Positions 7,721 to 17,298 of a stretch of 64,000 nt of DNA are shown here, one piece after another (within the stretch, counting starts at the first letter, position 1; each line of letters begins with the position of its first letter). Position numbers and translations under genes: made by a program. Under the pieces are notes generated by a model. The model worked only from the letters and a program-made list of their open reading frames with translations, did no database searches and was not told where the DNA came from. The DNA comes from Lederbergia citri (GTDB taxonomy: Bacteria > Bacillota > Bacilli > Bacillales > Bacillaceae_C), in NCBI RefSeq assembly GCF_018343625.1, contig NZ_JAGYPG010000001.1:1126502-1190501 (forward strand). The letters run 5' to 3'.

Positions 7721-8694
7721 CGTGACACACCATCAATTGCAGAAAAAAATGCAACACCATCATCATCCACTTGCTTCTTAATGAGATCAAGTGAGATTAA
7801 ATAATCTAACTGGGCCGTTGATTCAGATAACGTTAATCCCAGTTCCTTTTGATACACGGCGGGAAAAAGTTCTTTCGTAATCGAAAAGGTCGTCAATTGA
7901 CGGTTTTTCAATAATTCGAGTACCTGTAATGCCCGTTCATGCTGGCGCTGTAAGCGGCGTTTAACAAGCTCATGAACTCTCGGAATATCTGCCCCATGGC
8001 CTGTATAAGCAACACTAACATCCAACTCTAGAAGCTTTTCGAGCGATTCATTATATTGCAGCTGTGGCTTTGGCCGCTCAGAAGATGGTTCTAATGCTGG
8101 CTCAAGAAAAGGATTGGATGAGATTGTTGCAAGTAAATGGTCCCCTGACAGCATAACACCATCGTTTTCTCGGAAAAACGATAAATGACTCTGGGCATGT
8201 CCGGGCGTTTCAAGAACCGACCATTTTTCTAAACCAGGGATTTTATCCCCTTCCACTATTTCTTTCGCAAGCGGACCCGTACTACAATATTGAAGAGGAG
8301 ACTTTAAAATATGTAACATTTTCTCCATATCCCCTCTCAAACCAAATTCCTTAAATAACCGTCTATAAAAATCATCATGTGCGGCGAAAAAAATAGAATC
8401 TTCTTCAATCCACGGGCGTACATATTTATGTCCGTAAATTGGCACTTCAGGCAACCATTCTAAAAACCCGACATGATCGGGGTGATGGTGAGTGAGCACA
8501 ACCTGTTCAATATCTTCGGGCGTCAAACCGTGCTGAGCCAATTGAAAGGTAAAAGCCTCCCAAGCAGCATCTGTCTTCACTCCGGCATCGATGAGTGTTA
8601 ACGCATCACCTTTTACAACATACACATTCACATCGCCAACGGCAAATGGGGTTGGCAATTCAAATTTTATAATTTTTTCTTCAAAACTAACCAT
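7717..8694 (-). CDS. yqjP: MBL-fold metallo-hydrolase YqjP
   Basis: The 325-residue protein has a metallo-beta-lactamase fold with the metal site THHHPDHVG near residue 67, a later histidine in ETPGHAQSH and an aspartate in LSGDHLLA. The C-terminal ~90 residues form an added helical, winged-helix-like domain (LTTFSITKELFPAVY). This is the layout of LACTB2-like hydrolases, some of which are nucleases or thioesterases; the substrate here is unknown. First gene of the yqjP-yqjQ operon. Confidence 0.85.
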   Translation of the reverse strand: MVSFEEKIIKFELPTPFAVGDVNVYVVKGDALTLIDAGVKTDAAWEAFTFQLAQHGLTPEDIEQVVLTHHHPDHVGFLEWLPEVPIYGHKYVRPWIEEDSIFFAAHDDFYRRLFKEFGLRGDMEKMLHILKSPLQYCSTGPLAKEIVEGDKIPGLEKWSVLETPGHAQSHLSFFRENDGVMLSGDHLLATISSNPFLEPALEPSSERPKPQLQYNESLEKLLELDVSVAYTGHGADIPRVHELVKRRLQRQHERALQVLELLKNRQLTTFSITKELFPAVYQKELGLTLSESTAQLDYLISLDLIKKQVDDDGVAFFSAIDGVSR

Positions 8695-8794
8695 TCTAAT
8701 CCCTCAACTTAAAAGTAAGTAATTACAGTGTATCGATTAATGGCTAAAATGTCATTATATTCATCTTGAACTCAGAGTATTGAAAATATTTTTC

Positions 8795-8823
8795 TTGACA
8801 ATTATCTATTCGATAATCATAAT
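8795..8823 (+). promoter_or_regulatory. SigmaA-type promoter for the proI T-box leader
   Basis: A perfect -35 TTGACA (8795-8800) is followed after 17 bp by CATAAT (8818-8823). It lies directly upstream of the T-box leader. Confidence 0.7.
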
Positions 8824-8834
8824 CATATATAATA

Positions 8835-9120
8835 TTTTTCTAAATTGAGTAGATGCTTGGCAATTCCGCCAAGACGCTTTAATTAAATCGCGATGAACCG
8901 GGACTAGTAAAACTGAAATGATGCAAGAGATTGGAGTCCAAAGGCTGGAAGGCTCCGACATCCCCTTTTGGTTTGAACCTGCCTGGCGAGCTGTCAGAAA
9001 AACTGACCGTACTCCCGCGTTAAGGGCTTAAGATGATTGCCGCAACTGAAGGCAATCAATGAAGGTGGTACCACGGAAGCTATTCCCTTTCGTCCTTTTT
9101 ATAGGATGAGAGGGTTTTTT
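8835..9120 (+). promoter_or_regulatory. Proline-specific T-box leader (tRNA-sensing attenuator) of proI
   Basis: The antiterminator T-box sequence GGTGGTACCACG lies at 9064-9075. It is followed by an intrinsic terminator (CCCTTTCGTCCT paired with AGGATGAGAGGG, then a T run ending near 9121). Upstream is a long structured Stem I. In its 3' internal loop, TTTGAA-CCT-GCC places the codon CCU (8978-8980) where T-box specifier codons lie, which reads as proline. Uncharged tRNA-Pro would stabilise the antiterminator and turn on proI, a proline biosynthesis gene, so specifier and target agree. Confidence 0.9.
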
Positions 9121-9178
9121 TATCTCTCGGGACATTATAGAATGGAACTTTGAAAATAACTTTAAAGAGGGTAATTCC

Positions 9179-9270
9179 CGTCTAGCGACTAGCAAATTTT
9201 TGGTTTCTTCCTACACTATTTTACATCTGCTCACCCTAGTCTAGCAGCAGGTGCTTGCTAACGCTTTTGA
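9179..9270. repeat. Dispersed palindromic repeat, copy C (degenerate)
   Basis: The reverse-orientation remnant has GTCTAGCGACTAGCAAATTT at one end and GGTGCTTGCTAACGCTTTT at the other, compared with the family end AAAAGCGCAAGCGCC read backwards. It lies between the T-box terminator and proI, lengthening the leader. Confidence 0.6.
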
Positions 9271-9364
9271 TCGAGTATTCCGTTTACCATATTGTTATTC
9301 TTCCATTTTCCTACTTTGTTGATTGTAGCAGAATCAACATAAACATTTAAAAGGAGGGCTACTG

Positions 9365-10189
9365 ATGAAGATATCATTTATTGGAGCTGGCTCTATAGCA
9401 GAAGCAATGATTGAAGGGCTAATCGCAAAAAACATATGCAATCGCGAAGACATCTTCATAACCAATCGAAGTAATAAATTGAAAATGACAGAACTAAAAG
9501 AAAAGTACGGGATTTGTACCACTTATGATATGAATAAGCTTGTCCGTGATGTGGACATCATTATTTTTGCGGTAAAGCCAAAAGATGCTACCGAAGCGTT
9601 GGAAAGAATCAGTCCATTTATCAGCGAAAATTCTTTCCTTGTTTCCGTTATGGCTGGGATTTCCATTGAGTTTATTACGGATAAACTAAAAACCACCTGT
9701 GCTATTGCACGAACCATGCCAAATACGTCTGCTAGCGTCGGCAAATCCGCAACTGCCATTACCTTTAACCCTTTTGTTTCAAATCGTCAGAGGGTGTTGG
9801 CACTTTCTATTTTTTCTGCGATTGGAATTACAGAAGAAGTGGAAGAAAGTCAGATGGATGCTATTACTGCACTCTCAGGAAGCGGTCCCGCATATTTTTA
9901 TTATTTTGTGGAAGCGATGGAACGTGCTGCAGAACAGTTTGGCTTGGAAAAAGACACTTCCAATAAACTTATTATCCAAACATTATTAGGCGCGGCCGAA
10001 ATGCTATCCGCATCAGGGAAAAAAGCGGAAGAGCTGAGACGTGAAGTGACAAGTCCTGGAGGAACAACGGAAGCTGGTCTTACTGTTCTCCAAGAAGCAG
10101 AATTACAGGAAGTTTTCATTGAATGTATTCATGCTGCCGCACGGCAATCAAAACAATTGGGAATGATGTACGAATCCAATATCACTTGA
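9365..10189 (+). CDS. proI: Pyrroline-5-carboxylate reductase
   Basis: The 274-residue enzyme reduces pyrroline-5-carboxylate to proline with NAD(P)H, the last step of proline synthesis. Visible signatures are the Rossmann motif FIGAGSIAEAM at residues 5-15, AVKP, ARTMPNT, and the C-terminal ALSGSGPAYFYYFVEAM and VTSPGGTTEAGL. The ATG has a strong AAAGGAGGGC site. It is controlled by the proline T-box upstream, matching B. subtilis proI. Confidence 0.95.
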   Translation: MKISFIGAGSIAEAMIEGLIAKNICNREDIFITNRSNKLKMTELKEKYGICTTYDMNKLVRDVDIIIFAVKPKDATEALERISPFISENSFLVSVMAGISIEFITDKLKTTCAIARTMPNTSASVGKSATAITFNPFVSNRQRVLALSIFSAIGITEEVEESQMDAITALSGSGPAYFYYFVEAMERAAEQFGLEKDTSNKLIIQTLLGAAEMLSASGKKAEELRREVTSPGGTTEAGLTVLQEAELQEVFIECIHAAARQSKQLGMMYESNIT

Positions 10190-10264
10190 TGTAAAAGCCT
10201 CACAAATGCAAAAAATGCCTTCATCTTGCTATAATAGAGCGAAAGCATAATAGGAGGCAAAAAA

Positions 10265-11287
10265 ATGTCTGTAAAACTGTTTACACCTTTTACGATTAAA
10301 AATATTACGATAAAAAATAGGATTGTCATGTCACCAATGTGCATGTATTCCTGTTTCAATGAGGATGGTATGGTTAACGATTGGCACTATACTCATTATA
10401 CAAGCCGTGCTGTTGGGCAAGTAGGATTAATAATTGTTGAGGCAACAGCTGTTACACCACAAGGACGAATTAGCCCTCAGGATTTGGGAATTTGGAGTGA
10501 CGATCATATTGAAGGGCTTACTAAGCTTACTAAAATGATCGAAGCCCATGGTGCTGTCAGCGGAATCCAAATTGCCCATGCAGGCCGAAAAGCAGTGCTT
10601 GATGGGGAAATCATCGCACCAAGTGCCATTCCTTTTAATGAAAGCATGAAAACACCAAAGGAAATGAGCATAGATGAAATAAATGAGACGATTGCAGCAT
10701 TTGGAAAAGCCGCAGAGAGAGCAAAAAAAGCAGGCTTTAAAGTAATCGAAATTCATGCTGCACATGGATATCTTATCAATGAATTCCTCTCTCCGCTCAC
10801 AAATGAGCGCAGCGATGAGTATGGAGGCAACCTGGAAAATCGTTATCGCTTCTTAAGTGACATTATCGAGGAAGTGAAATCTGTTTGGGAAGGTCCTTTA
10901 TTCGTTCGTGTTTCAGCGAATGATTACAGCGAAGGAGGACTAACGCCAGACGACTATGTCACGATAGCCCAGTGGATGAAAGAACAAGAGATTGACTTAG
11001 TAGATGTTAGTTCAGGTGCTGTAGTTCCTGCACATATCCACGCATTTCCAGGCTACCAAGTTCCATTTGCGGATCAAATTAAAAAAGAAGCAAATATCCC
11101 AACTGGTTCAGTAGGATTGATTACAAATGGAACTCAAGCGGAGGAAATTTTGCAAAATGAACGAGCGGACTTAGTTTTTATAGCTCGCGCACTCTTACGT
11201 GACCCTTACTGGCCACGAACAGCAGCAAAAGAACTAAAATATGAATTGGAAGCTCCTGAACAATATCGACGAGGCTGGATGAGTTAA
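10265..11287 (+). CDS. namA: NADPH dehydrogenase NamA (old yellow enzyme family)
   Basis: The 340-residue FMN-dependent flavoprotein is close to B. subtilis YqjM (338 residues). It reduces activated alkenes, nitro compounds and other electrophiles, probably for stress detoxification. Visible features are [13 protein letters not shown] at the N-terminus, with the flavin-tuning cysteine; the [10 protein letters not shown] histidine; [14 protein letters not shown]; and [17 protein letters not shown] at the C-terminus. The stop codon overlaps the stop of convergent rnz by 4 nt (TTAA). Confidence 0.93.
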   Translation: MSVKLFTPFTIKNITIKNRIVMSPMCMYSCFNEDGMVNDWHYTHYTSRAVGQVGLIIVEATAVTPQGRISPQDLGIWSDDHIEGLTKLTKMIEAHGAVSGIQIAHAGRKAVLDGEIIAPSAIPFNESMKTPKEMSIDEINETIAAFGKAAERAKKAGFKVIEIHAAHGYLINEFLSPLTNERSDEYGGNLENRYRFLSDIIEEVKSVWEGPLFVRVSANDYSEGGLTPDDYVTIAQWMKEQEIDLVDVSSGAVVPAHIHAFPGYQVPFADQIKKEANIPTGSVGLITNGTQAEEILQNERADLVFIARALLRDPYWPRTAAKELKYELEAPEQYRRGWMS

Positions 11288-12213
11288 ATTTTATGCGGGG
11301 CGATCGACAGTTCTAGGAAATCATACGCCATATTCGTGTTAGGAAAAATAGCCTTTGCTTCTTCTGTAAGCTCATTCCAATTTTCCTTAAGATAACGTGA
11401 ACTAATATGATTTAAATATAGGGTATTTGCTTGTGCATTCAAGGCGATTTTCGCTGCTTGGACGGTTGTTGAATGAAAATAATCTCTAGCCATCTCTTCA
11501 CTATCGGCAGAAAAAGTGGCTTCATGAACTACTACATCTGCTCTTGAAGCTAGAATGAGTGCATTTTCACAAGGGCGTGTGTCACCAAGAATGCAAATAA
11601 CCCTCCCTTTTAGGTCAGGTCCCAAATAATTGTTTCCATTTATCACTCTTCCATCATCGAGAGCAATCATTTCGCCTTTCTTGAGGCGCTTATAAATTGG
11701 TCCAGGCAATATGCCGTCGGAACGAAGACGCTCAGCATCAAGCGTACCCTTTTTATCTTTTTCTGTAATACGGAATCCGAAGCTAGCAATTCCATGATCG
11801 AGCAGTAAAGTCTCAACCATAAACTGCTCATCTTCGAAAATAACCCCCTCTTCCATCTCGATGATGGTTAAAGGGTATTTTAAATGGGTTTGACTTATTT
11901 TGAGAGAAACGTCGACATATTCACGAATGCCTTTCGGTCCATAAATCGTAAGTTCTGTTTCTCCGCCTTGGAAAGAACGGCTTCCTAGTAATCCTGGCAA
12001 GCCAAATATATGATCTCCATGTAGATGAGTAATAAAAATTTTTTCGATTTTTCTAGGTTTTAATGAAGTATGTAAAATTTGGTGTTGGGTCGCTTCACCA
12101 CAATCAAAAAGCCATATAGAATTTCTCTCTTCCAACAGCATTAATGCCAAAGAAGAGACATTCCTAGGCTTTGCTGGTACTCCCGCACCAGTTCCGAGAA
12201 AGAGTAATCTCAT
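11284..12213 (-). CDS. rnz: Ribonuclease Z
   Basis: The 309-residue zinc-dependent endonuclease matures tRNA 3' ends, mainly for tRNAs without an encoded CCA. The metallo-beta-lactamase site THLHGDH gives His63, His65, Asp67 and His68; further ligands lie in [17 protein letters not shown] and [10 protein letters not shown]. The length is normal. It is convergent with namA, sharing a TTAA stop overlap. Confidence 0.94.
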   Translation of the reverse strand: MRLLFLGTGAGVPAKPRNVSSLALMLLEERNSIWLFDCGEATQHQILHTSLKPRKIEKIFITHLHGDHIFGLPGLLGSRSFQGGETELTIYGPKGIREYVDVSLKISQTHLKYPLTIIEMEEGVIFEDEQFMVETLLLDHGIASFGFRITEKDKKGTLDAERLRSDGILPGPIYKRLKKGEMIALDDGRVINGNNYLGPDLKGRVICILGDTRPCENALILASRADVVVHEATFSADSEEMARDYFHSTTVQAAKIALNAQANTLYLNHISSRYLKENWNELTEEAKAIFPNTNMAYDFLELSIAPHKI

Positions 12214-12370
12214 ATTAGCCCTCCATATAAATAATACTTATTTTATCATAATTATGAGAAGCTATTGTAAAATAGATACTTGACTAATCGTCTTTTTTCA
12301 GAATAATTGGTAAGATAGGGTATAATCAACACATTGGAAAAGTTTACGAAGGAAAAGAGAGGTTTTCATA

Positions 12371-13870
12371 ATGATTCAATCTGAAACACCCGCATCGCTT
12401 ATAATGATTTTCGGCGCAACTGGAGATTTAGCCAAAAGGAAGCTATATCCTTCCCTTTTTCACCTTTTTAGAAAAGGGAAATTATCGGAGCATTTTGCGG
12501 TCATTGGTGTGGCAAGACGCCCATGGTCCGATGAAGTCTTGAGAGAACATGTTAGAGACTCTGTTCTAACATCAATAAAAGATGCGGAGAATATAGAAGA
12601 ATTTGTTTCTCATTTTTATTATAAACCTCATGATGTCAGCGACTCACAATCATACATACAATTAAAAGCACTCGCTAATGAACTCGACCAAAAATATTGT
12701 CTAGAAGGGAACAGAGTCTTCTATCTTGCAATGGCTCCAGAATTTTTTGGTACGATTGCTGAGCATTTAAAAACTGACGGATTAACGGATACGAATGGCT
12801 TCCATAGGCTCGTTATTGAAAAACCATTTGGGCACGACCTTGAATCTGCCATTGAATTAAATAAAAGAATTCGAAACGTCTTTTCTGAAAATGATATTTA
12901 TCGAATTGATCATTATCTTGGAAAAGAAATGGTTCAAAATATTGAAGTGATTCGCTTTGCCAATGCTATTTTTGAACCTCTATGGAATAATCGTTTCATC
13001 TCGAATATCCAAATAACATCAAGTGAAATGTTAGGTGTAGAAGAACGCGGCGGGTATTATGAAACGAGTGGTGCTCTGCGTGATATGGTGCAAAACCATA
13101 TGCTGCAAATGGTAGCCCTTCTTGCTATGGAACCGCCGATTCGTCTTACACCGAAAGAAATTCGCAGTGAAAAAGTAAAAGTGCTGGGTGCGCTTCGCTC
13201 TATTGAGCAAGATGAAATCCCTCAATATTTCGTTAGGGGTCAATATGGTCCTGGAGAGATTAATGGAGAAAAAGTAATTGGATATCGCGAGGAGCAAAAT
13301 GTAAATAAAGAATCGAATACCGATACTTACGTAGCTGGGAAGTTAATGATTGATAATTTCCGCTGGGCTGGTGTTCCATTTTATATTCGAACTGGCAAAA
13401 GAATGACGGCAAAATCAACGAAGATCGTGATTCAATTTAAAGATATCCCAATGAATCTTTATTACAAGTCGGAAAAGAATTTAGATCCAAATCTTCTCGT
13501 CATTCATATACAGCCGGAAGAAGGAATCACCCTTCATTTAAATGCTAAGGACACAGGACAAATGATGGAAACAACACCAGTAAAGCTTAATTTTTCAAAT
13601 AATCATGCACCAGGTCTTAATACTCCTGAAGCATATGAAAAACTTTTATTTGATTGCCTCAGAGGTGATGCAACAAACTTCACACACTGGGATGAAGTTG
13701 CTCTATCCTGGAGCTTTGTAGACAAAATCAGCCATAATTGGGAAAGTGAAAAAGCGGACTTTCCAAATTATAGCGCTGGTACTATGGGTCCAACAGCAGC
13801 TGATGAACTGCTTGAAAAAGATGGATTTTCATGGTGGCCTGTTACTGATCTTGATGTCAACGATTGCTAA
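12371..13870 (+). CDS. zwf: Glucose-6-phosphate 1-dehydrogenase
   Basis: The 499-residue enzyme oxidises glucose-6-phosphate to 6-phosphogluconolactone, producing NADPH for the oxidative pentose phosphate pathway. The nucleotide motif GATGDLAKRK is at residues 15-24 and the substrate site RIDHYLGKE at 178-186, with its catalytic histidine region downstream. AGGTTTTCATA precedes the ATG. A gnd gene, often next to zwf in Bacillus, is not here; instead there is a repeat element and terminator. Confidence 0.95.
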   Translation: MIQSETPASLIMIFGATGDLAKRKLYPSLFHLFRKGKLSEHFAVIGVARRPWSDEVLREHVRDSVLTSIKDAENIEEFVSHFYYKPHDVSDSQSYIQLKALANELDQKYCLEGNRVFYLAMAPEFFGTIAEHLKTDGLTDTNGFHRLVIEKPFGHDLESAIELNKRIRNVFSENDIYRIDHYLGKEMVQNIEVIRFANAIFEPLWNNRFISNIQITSSEMLGVEERGGYYETSGALRDMVQNHMLQMVALLAMEPPIRLTPKEIRSEKVKVLGALRSIEQDEIPQYFVRGQYGPGEINGEKVIGYREEQNVNKESNTDTYVAGKLMIDNFRWAGVPFYIRTGKRMTAKSTKIVIQFKDIPMNLYYKSEKNLDPNLLVIHIQPEEGITLHLNAKDTGQMMETTPVKLNFSNNHAPGLNTPEAYEKLLFDCLRGDATNFTHWDEVALSWSFVDKISHNWESEKADFPNYSAGTMGPTAADELLEKDGFSWWPVTDLDVNDC

Positions 13871-13875
13871 TAATA

Positions 13876-14076
13876 AAAACTTGAGCGCCTGTTAAAGGAC
13901 GCTCAGGCCCACAGGATGTGGGTCCGTCGATGAAGACATAAGGACGTGGAAGATCTTAGTCGACGTTCTTCTTTAGGATTCCTGAAATATTAAAGAAACA
14001 CGACGTGGTTGGAATGACAACCCGCATCCTACAGGTGGTTTATGAACTCGAGGGGCTGGCACCTGGAGCTAGACAA
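13876..14076. repeat. Dispersed palindromic repeat, copy D
   Basis: It begins ACTTGAGCGCCTG and ends CTCGAGGGGCTGGCACCTGG-AGCTAGAC. It contains the CCCACAGGATGTGGG palindrome and GTCCGTCGATG/TAGTCGACG arms. It lies between zwf and its terminator. Confidence 0.75.
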
Positions 14077-14094
14077 TAAAACGAAAGACCTTTT

Positions 14095-14140
14095 GGCTGT
14101 TCAAGACACAGGGAAAACCTGTTGAACAGCCTTTTCTTTT
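14095..14140 (+). terminator. Terminator downstream of zwf
   Basis: A 10-bp perfect stem (GGCTGTTCAA with TTGAACAGCC) is followed by TTTTCTTTTT on the plus strand. It lies beyond the repeat copy, about 225 bp after the zwf stop. Confidence 0.9.
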
Positions 14141-14254
14141 TGCCTATTTCCAGTACAGATTACCTTTAATTACTGCTATACTAAATATAGATACATAGAT
14201 TATTTTTTAACAAACAAACAACATTGAGAATATATTACCGCGGAGGTGTTTGCC

Positions 14255-14698
14255 GTGAAAAGCCCCAATGTGGATGATTATATACAAAAGGGAATGTACG
14301 GGGTAAAAGAGATCAAGCCAGATGAACGACGGAAATTTCTAGGGACGATTAGAGAAAGAATAGTCGTTGCACTTACGAAAAGCCAAGTGATGGAAAAAGG
14401 TGTTTATCCAGAAGTTATCCAATTAATGAAAGAGCATCCGAAAGCAATATTGCTTCTAAACGGTGATTTAGACTACTCGTATTTGACTGACTACATCCAT
14501 AATGCTAGAAAGAATGATGTACAATTTTCAATCGTGGCAAATAAAAATCATGATACAAATATCGGTCTCGTCCTGACATACAACCACGCCATTGACAAGG
14601 AAGAAATATATATTCAAAAAAAGAAAGAAAAAACTGTAACCATTTCTAAGAGAAAAAAGAAGCCTCTATCTAGCTTGCTTAATTTTCTAAAGAAATAA
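14255..14698 (+). CDS. yueI: YueI-family (DUF1694) protein
   Basis: The 147-residue cytosolic protein of unknown function is recognised from NVDDYIQKGMYGVKEIKPDE and RRKFLGTIRERIVVAL, typical of YueI. The C-terminus is very lysine-rich (IQKKKEKTV, KRKKKP), suggesting nucleic acid or membrane contact. The start is the GTG at 14255, with GGAGG at 14242-14246; the GTG at 14246 overlaps that site. It is convergent with polYA, one base apart. Confidence 0.8.
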   Translation: MKSPNVDDYIQKGMYGVKEIKPDERRKFLGTIRERIVVALTKSQVMEKGVYPEVIQLMKEHPKAILLLNGDLDYSYLTDYIHNARKNDVQFSIVANKNHDTNIGLVLTYNHAIDKEEIYIQKKKEKTVTISKRKKKPLSSLLNFLKK

Positions 14699-14699
14699 T

Positions 14700-15914
14700 T
14701 CACAGTTTCTTATCGTTCTTTCCTTTTTGAAGATCACTTCCTTTTTGAAGTATAGTTGTGCCATATTTACTTTTTATTTTATCGATAGCGTTATAAAGCG
14801 GCTCTTTTTGGGCTGCTTTTTCATATGAGAATAAATCTAGCTGCTCAAAAGCACTGTCATTATCAATTAAATCTTGGCCAGTTATCCCTAATAATCTAAC
14901 TGGATCCCCTTTCCAATTAAGTAAAAATAAATTTTTAGCTGCTTGAAAAATATCCTCAGCTTCAACAATCGGATTAATGATTTTTTTCCCTCTTGAAATC
15001 GTCTTTCTATCATTATAGCGAATCGTTATCGCGATATTTTTCGTTACATAACCTTTTTTCTTTAATCTACTTGATACACTTCCTGATAAGGATTCAAGAA
15101 TTTCTAATAACTTGGATTGATTTGTAATATCCTTTGGTAATGTAACCGAATTTCCAACACTTTTATTTTCTGCTGCAGCGTCTGGGTCAACAGGTCTAGA
15201 ATCGATTCCATTTGCACGCTCTATTAATTGTGGGCCCCGTATTCCAAAGTTAGCCTTTAACTGCAAATCGCTCGCCTTAGCTAAGTCTCCAATTGTATGA
15301 ATGTCCAGCGTTGTAAGCTTTGCAGCAGTCTTCTCTCCAATACCGTGCATTTCAACAGTAGGTAGTGGCCAAATGACATCAACAATATCTCTTTTCCTTA
15401 AAACCGTAATTCCAAGTGGTTTTTTCATATCCGACGCCATTTTAGCGAGAAATTTATTCGGAGCAATCCCTATGCTGCAAGGTAAATCTAGTTGATTAAG
15501 TAGACTTTGTTGGATTGCATTTGCTATTTCAATAGGCGTCCCTAGTTCAAAGCTTTCTGAAATATCAACATATCCTTCATCTATCGAAACGGGCTCTACT
15601 AAATCCGAATAATGCCTCAATACGTCAAACATTGCTTGAGAAGCATTGCGATACCGATCAAAATTAGGCCTCTTTACAATTAAAGTCGGACAGAGTTTTT
15701 TCGCTTCCCAAACCGGCATTGTAGTTTTCACACCGTATTTACGTGCTTCATAGCTGCATGTAACAACAATTCCTTTTCTTGCCTCTTCATCCCCTGCAAT
15801 TGCAAGGGGCTTGCCTTTCAAAGAAGTGTCATATGCCATCTCAACAGAAGCAAAAAAACTATTCATATCAACGTGTAGTATCACACGACCTTTTTTAGGG
15901 TAGAAAGCCTTCAT
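14700..15914 (-). CDS. polYA: DNA polymerase IV (Y family, PolYA)
   Basis: The 404-residue translesion polymerase has LHVDMNSFFASVE (metal-binding Asp) and the palm motif SIDEGYVDI. A helix-hairpin-helix region (MHGIGEKTAAKL) follows, then a little finger, with a C-terminal QLDLFSYEK that looks like a beta-clamp binding motif. It corresponds to B. subtilis YqjH. The start is set at the ATG at 15914, with AAGGTG 6-7 nt upstream; the GTG at 15923 lies inside that site. Unlike polYB I see no LexA box. Confidence 0.92.
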   Translation of the reverse strand: MKAFYPKKGRVILHVDMNSFFASVEMAYDTSLKGKPLAIAGDEEARKGIVVTCSYEARKYGVKTTMPVWEAKKLCPTLIVKRPNFDRYRNASQAMFDVLRHYSDLVEPVSIDEGYVDISESFELGTPIEIANAIQQSLLNQLDLPCSIGIAPNKFLAKMASDMKKPLGITVLRKRDIVDVIWPLPTVEMHGIGEKTAAKLTTLDIHTIGDLAKASDLQLKANFGIRGPQLIERANGIDSRPVDPDAAAENKSVGNSVTLPKDITNQSKLLEILESLSGSVSSRLKKKGYVTKNIAITIRYNDRKTISRGKKIINPIVEAEDIFQAAKNLFLLNWKGDPVRLLGITGQDLIDNDSAFEQLDLFSYEKAAQKEPLYNAIDKIKSKYGTTILQKGSDLQKGKNDKKL

Positions 15915-15970
15915 TTCAATCACCTTTAATTACTTCTTAAGATTTATCAATTGTTCCTATGAACATAAAA

Positions 15971-15995
15971 TACCACAGTATGATGGACCGTGGTA
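15971..15995 (-). terminator. Probable terminator after the glycosyltransferase gene
   Basis: TACCACAGT pairs with ACCGTGGTA around a short loop. On the minus strand the stem is followed by TTTTATG. It lies downstream of the gene ending at 16032. Confidence 0.6.
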
Positions 15996-16031
15996 GGATA
16001 AAAGTATTTAGGCATATTCAATGTGGTATTT

Positions 16032-17165
16032 TTAATGAAGTTGTTCAATTAACAAATCAGAAATTAATTTAGCAGGTTCTGTAGTATTAATATGCAAATG
16101 ATAATTGGTTACGTAAAGTTGATATTTTTCCAATTCCTTTTCATCGAAAAAAACGGAAAGTATTTGTTCGTGAATATCACCCTTGTTGAGATGATAAACG
16201 ACTCCTAATTCCTTTAGGTGTTGCAAATTGATCTCTTCCTGGCCAGGCAGTGCATCATATATAAAAATAGGTTTGCGCTTAAAAAGGCATTCACTAATCG
16301 TCACTCCACCAGGCTTTGTTAAAATGGCATCCATTTGATCGTAAAGCCTGTTCATTTCCTCCCTACTATCGATATACGGAAACGGAATAATATGGCTTTT
16401 TTGCATACTTTTGAGTTTTTTATATAACTTCACGTTTTTTCCGCATAATACATAATATTTGATGTGCCAATTATGGCTACCCTCCACAATAAACTGAATT
16501 AACTCTTCAATGGCGCCTACCCCGAGGTTTCCCCCTGCTATTAATACCGATAGTCTAAAAGGGCTTAATGGTGCAGAAGTATTTTTTTGTTTTATGATAC
16601 TCGAATGAATTGGAATACCAGTTATGAAAATTTGCTCTTCCTTGATTCCTTTTTGAATTAAAAATTTTTTCATTTGATAAGAAGGTACGAAATGAAAGTC
16701 AATATTCTTCACGCCCCAAAAACGGTGGATGAAGAAATCTGTGTAAACATTGATAACTGGAATAGTCAGCCCGTCCTTCTCTTTCATGTAATTCAACATG
16801 TACGAGGGTAATGCATGGGTGCAAATAATGAGATCTGGCTGTTTTTCTTCTAAAAGCCTTTTTATTTTAGAAATAAATAAATATTCATATAGCCAAAAGC
16901 GCTTATTTTTATCGATATTTTTATAGACAGAGTTTTGATATATAAAATGATACAATCCGGGAAAAGCATCAATCCATTTGAGATAAATATTCGAAACAAG
17001 TGATTCAATTTTCCCATAGCTGTACGACAGAACATCTATTTTTTCACATGTAATTTGTGGATGTAAGGTCAAAAGTCCATCTATTAAGGCATTTGCTGTT
17101 TGATGGTGCCCAGAAGGGATTTGCAAAAAAGGTAAGAATAGCACAGATTTATTTAGTTTTTTCAT
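16032..17165 (-). CDS. MGDG synthase-type glycosyltransferase (GT28-like)
   Basis: The 378-residue protein shows the processive lipid glycosyltransferase layout. The N-terminal domain starts VLFLPFLQIPSGHHQTAN and includes ICTHALPSYMLN. The C-terminal sugar-nucleotide domain has SVLIAGGNLGVGAIEEL and the donor-site TKPGGVTISECL. It probably adds sugars to diacylglycerol or a related lipid. It resembles UgtP/YkoN proteins, but the acceptor is not known. The start is the ATG at 17165 with AAGAGGTG upstream. It is divergent from a YkoQ-like phosphoesterase, and ykoN and ykoQ are also neighbours in B. subtilis. Confidence 0.82.
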   Translation of the reverse strand: MKKLNKSVLFLPFLQIPSGHHQTANALIDGLLTLHPQITCEKIDVLSYSYGKIESLVSNIYLKWIDAFPGLYHFIYQNSVYKNIDKNKRFWLYEYLFISKIKRLLEEKQPDLIICTHALPSYMLNYMKEKDGLTIPVINVYTDFFIHRFWGVKNIDFHFVPSYQMKKFLIQKGIKEEQIFITGIPIHSSIIKQKNTSAPLSPFRLSVLIAGGNLGVGAIEELIQFIVEGSHNWHIKYYVLCGKNVKLYKKLKSMQKSHIIPFPYIDSREEMNRLYDQMDAILTKPGGVTISECLFKRKPIFIYDALPGQEEINLQHLKELGVVYHLNKGDIHEQILSVFFDEKELEKYQLYVTNYHLHINTTEPAKLISDLLIEQLH

Positions 17166-17298
17166 AGTCACCTCTTCTAAGCTTTCTTTTCTTGGAGCAC
17201 GTTTGGAATTTACTGCCATGGGATTACTCCCATCAATTACTTGTAAAAATGGCAGTATTTTTCTAGTATAATCTATCATATGGAAGGAGTGATTACAT

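Noticed and set aside
15924-16031. LexA box upstream of polYA
   Set aside because: GTTC-CTAT-GAAC occurs near 15953 but has the half-sites in the wrong order for the GAAC-N4-GTTC operator.
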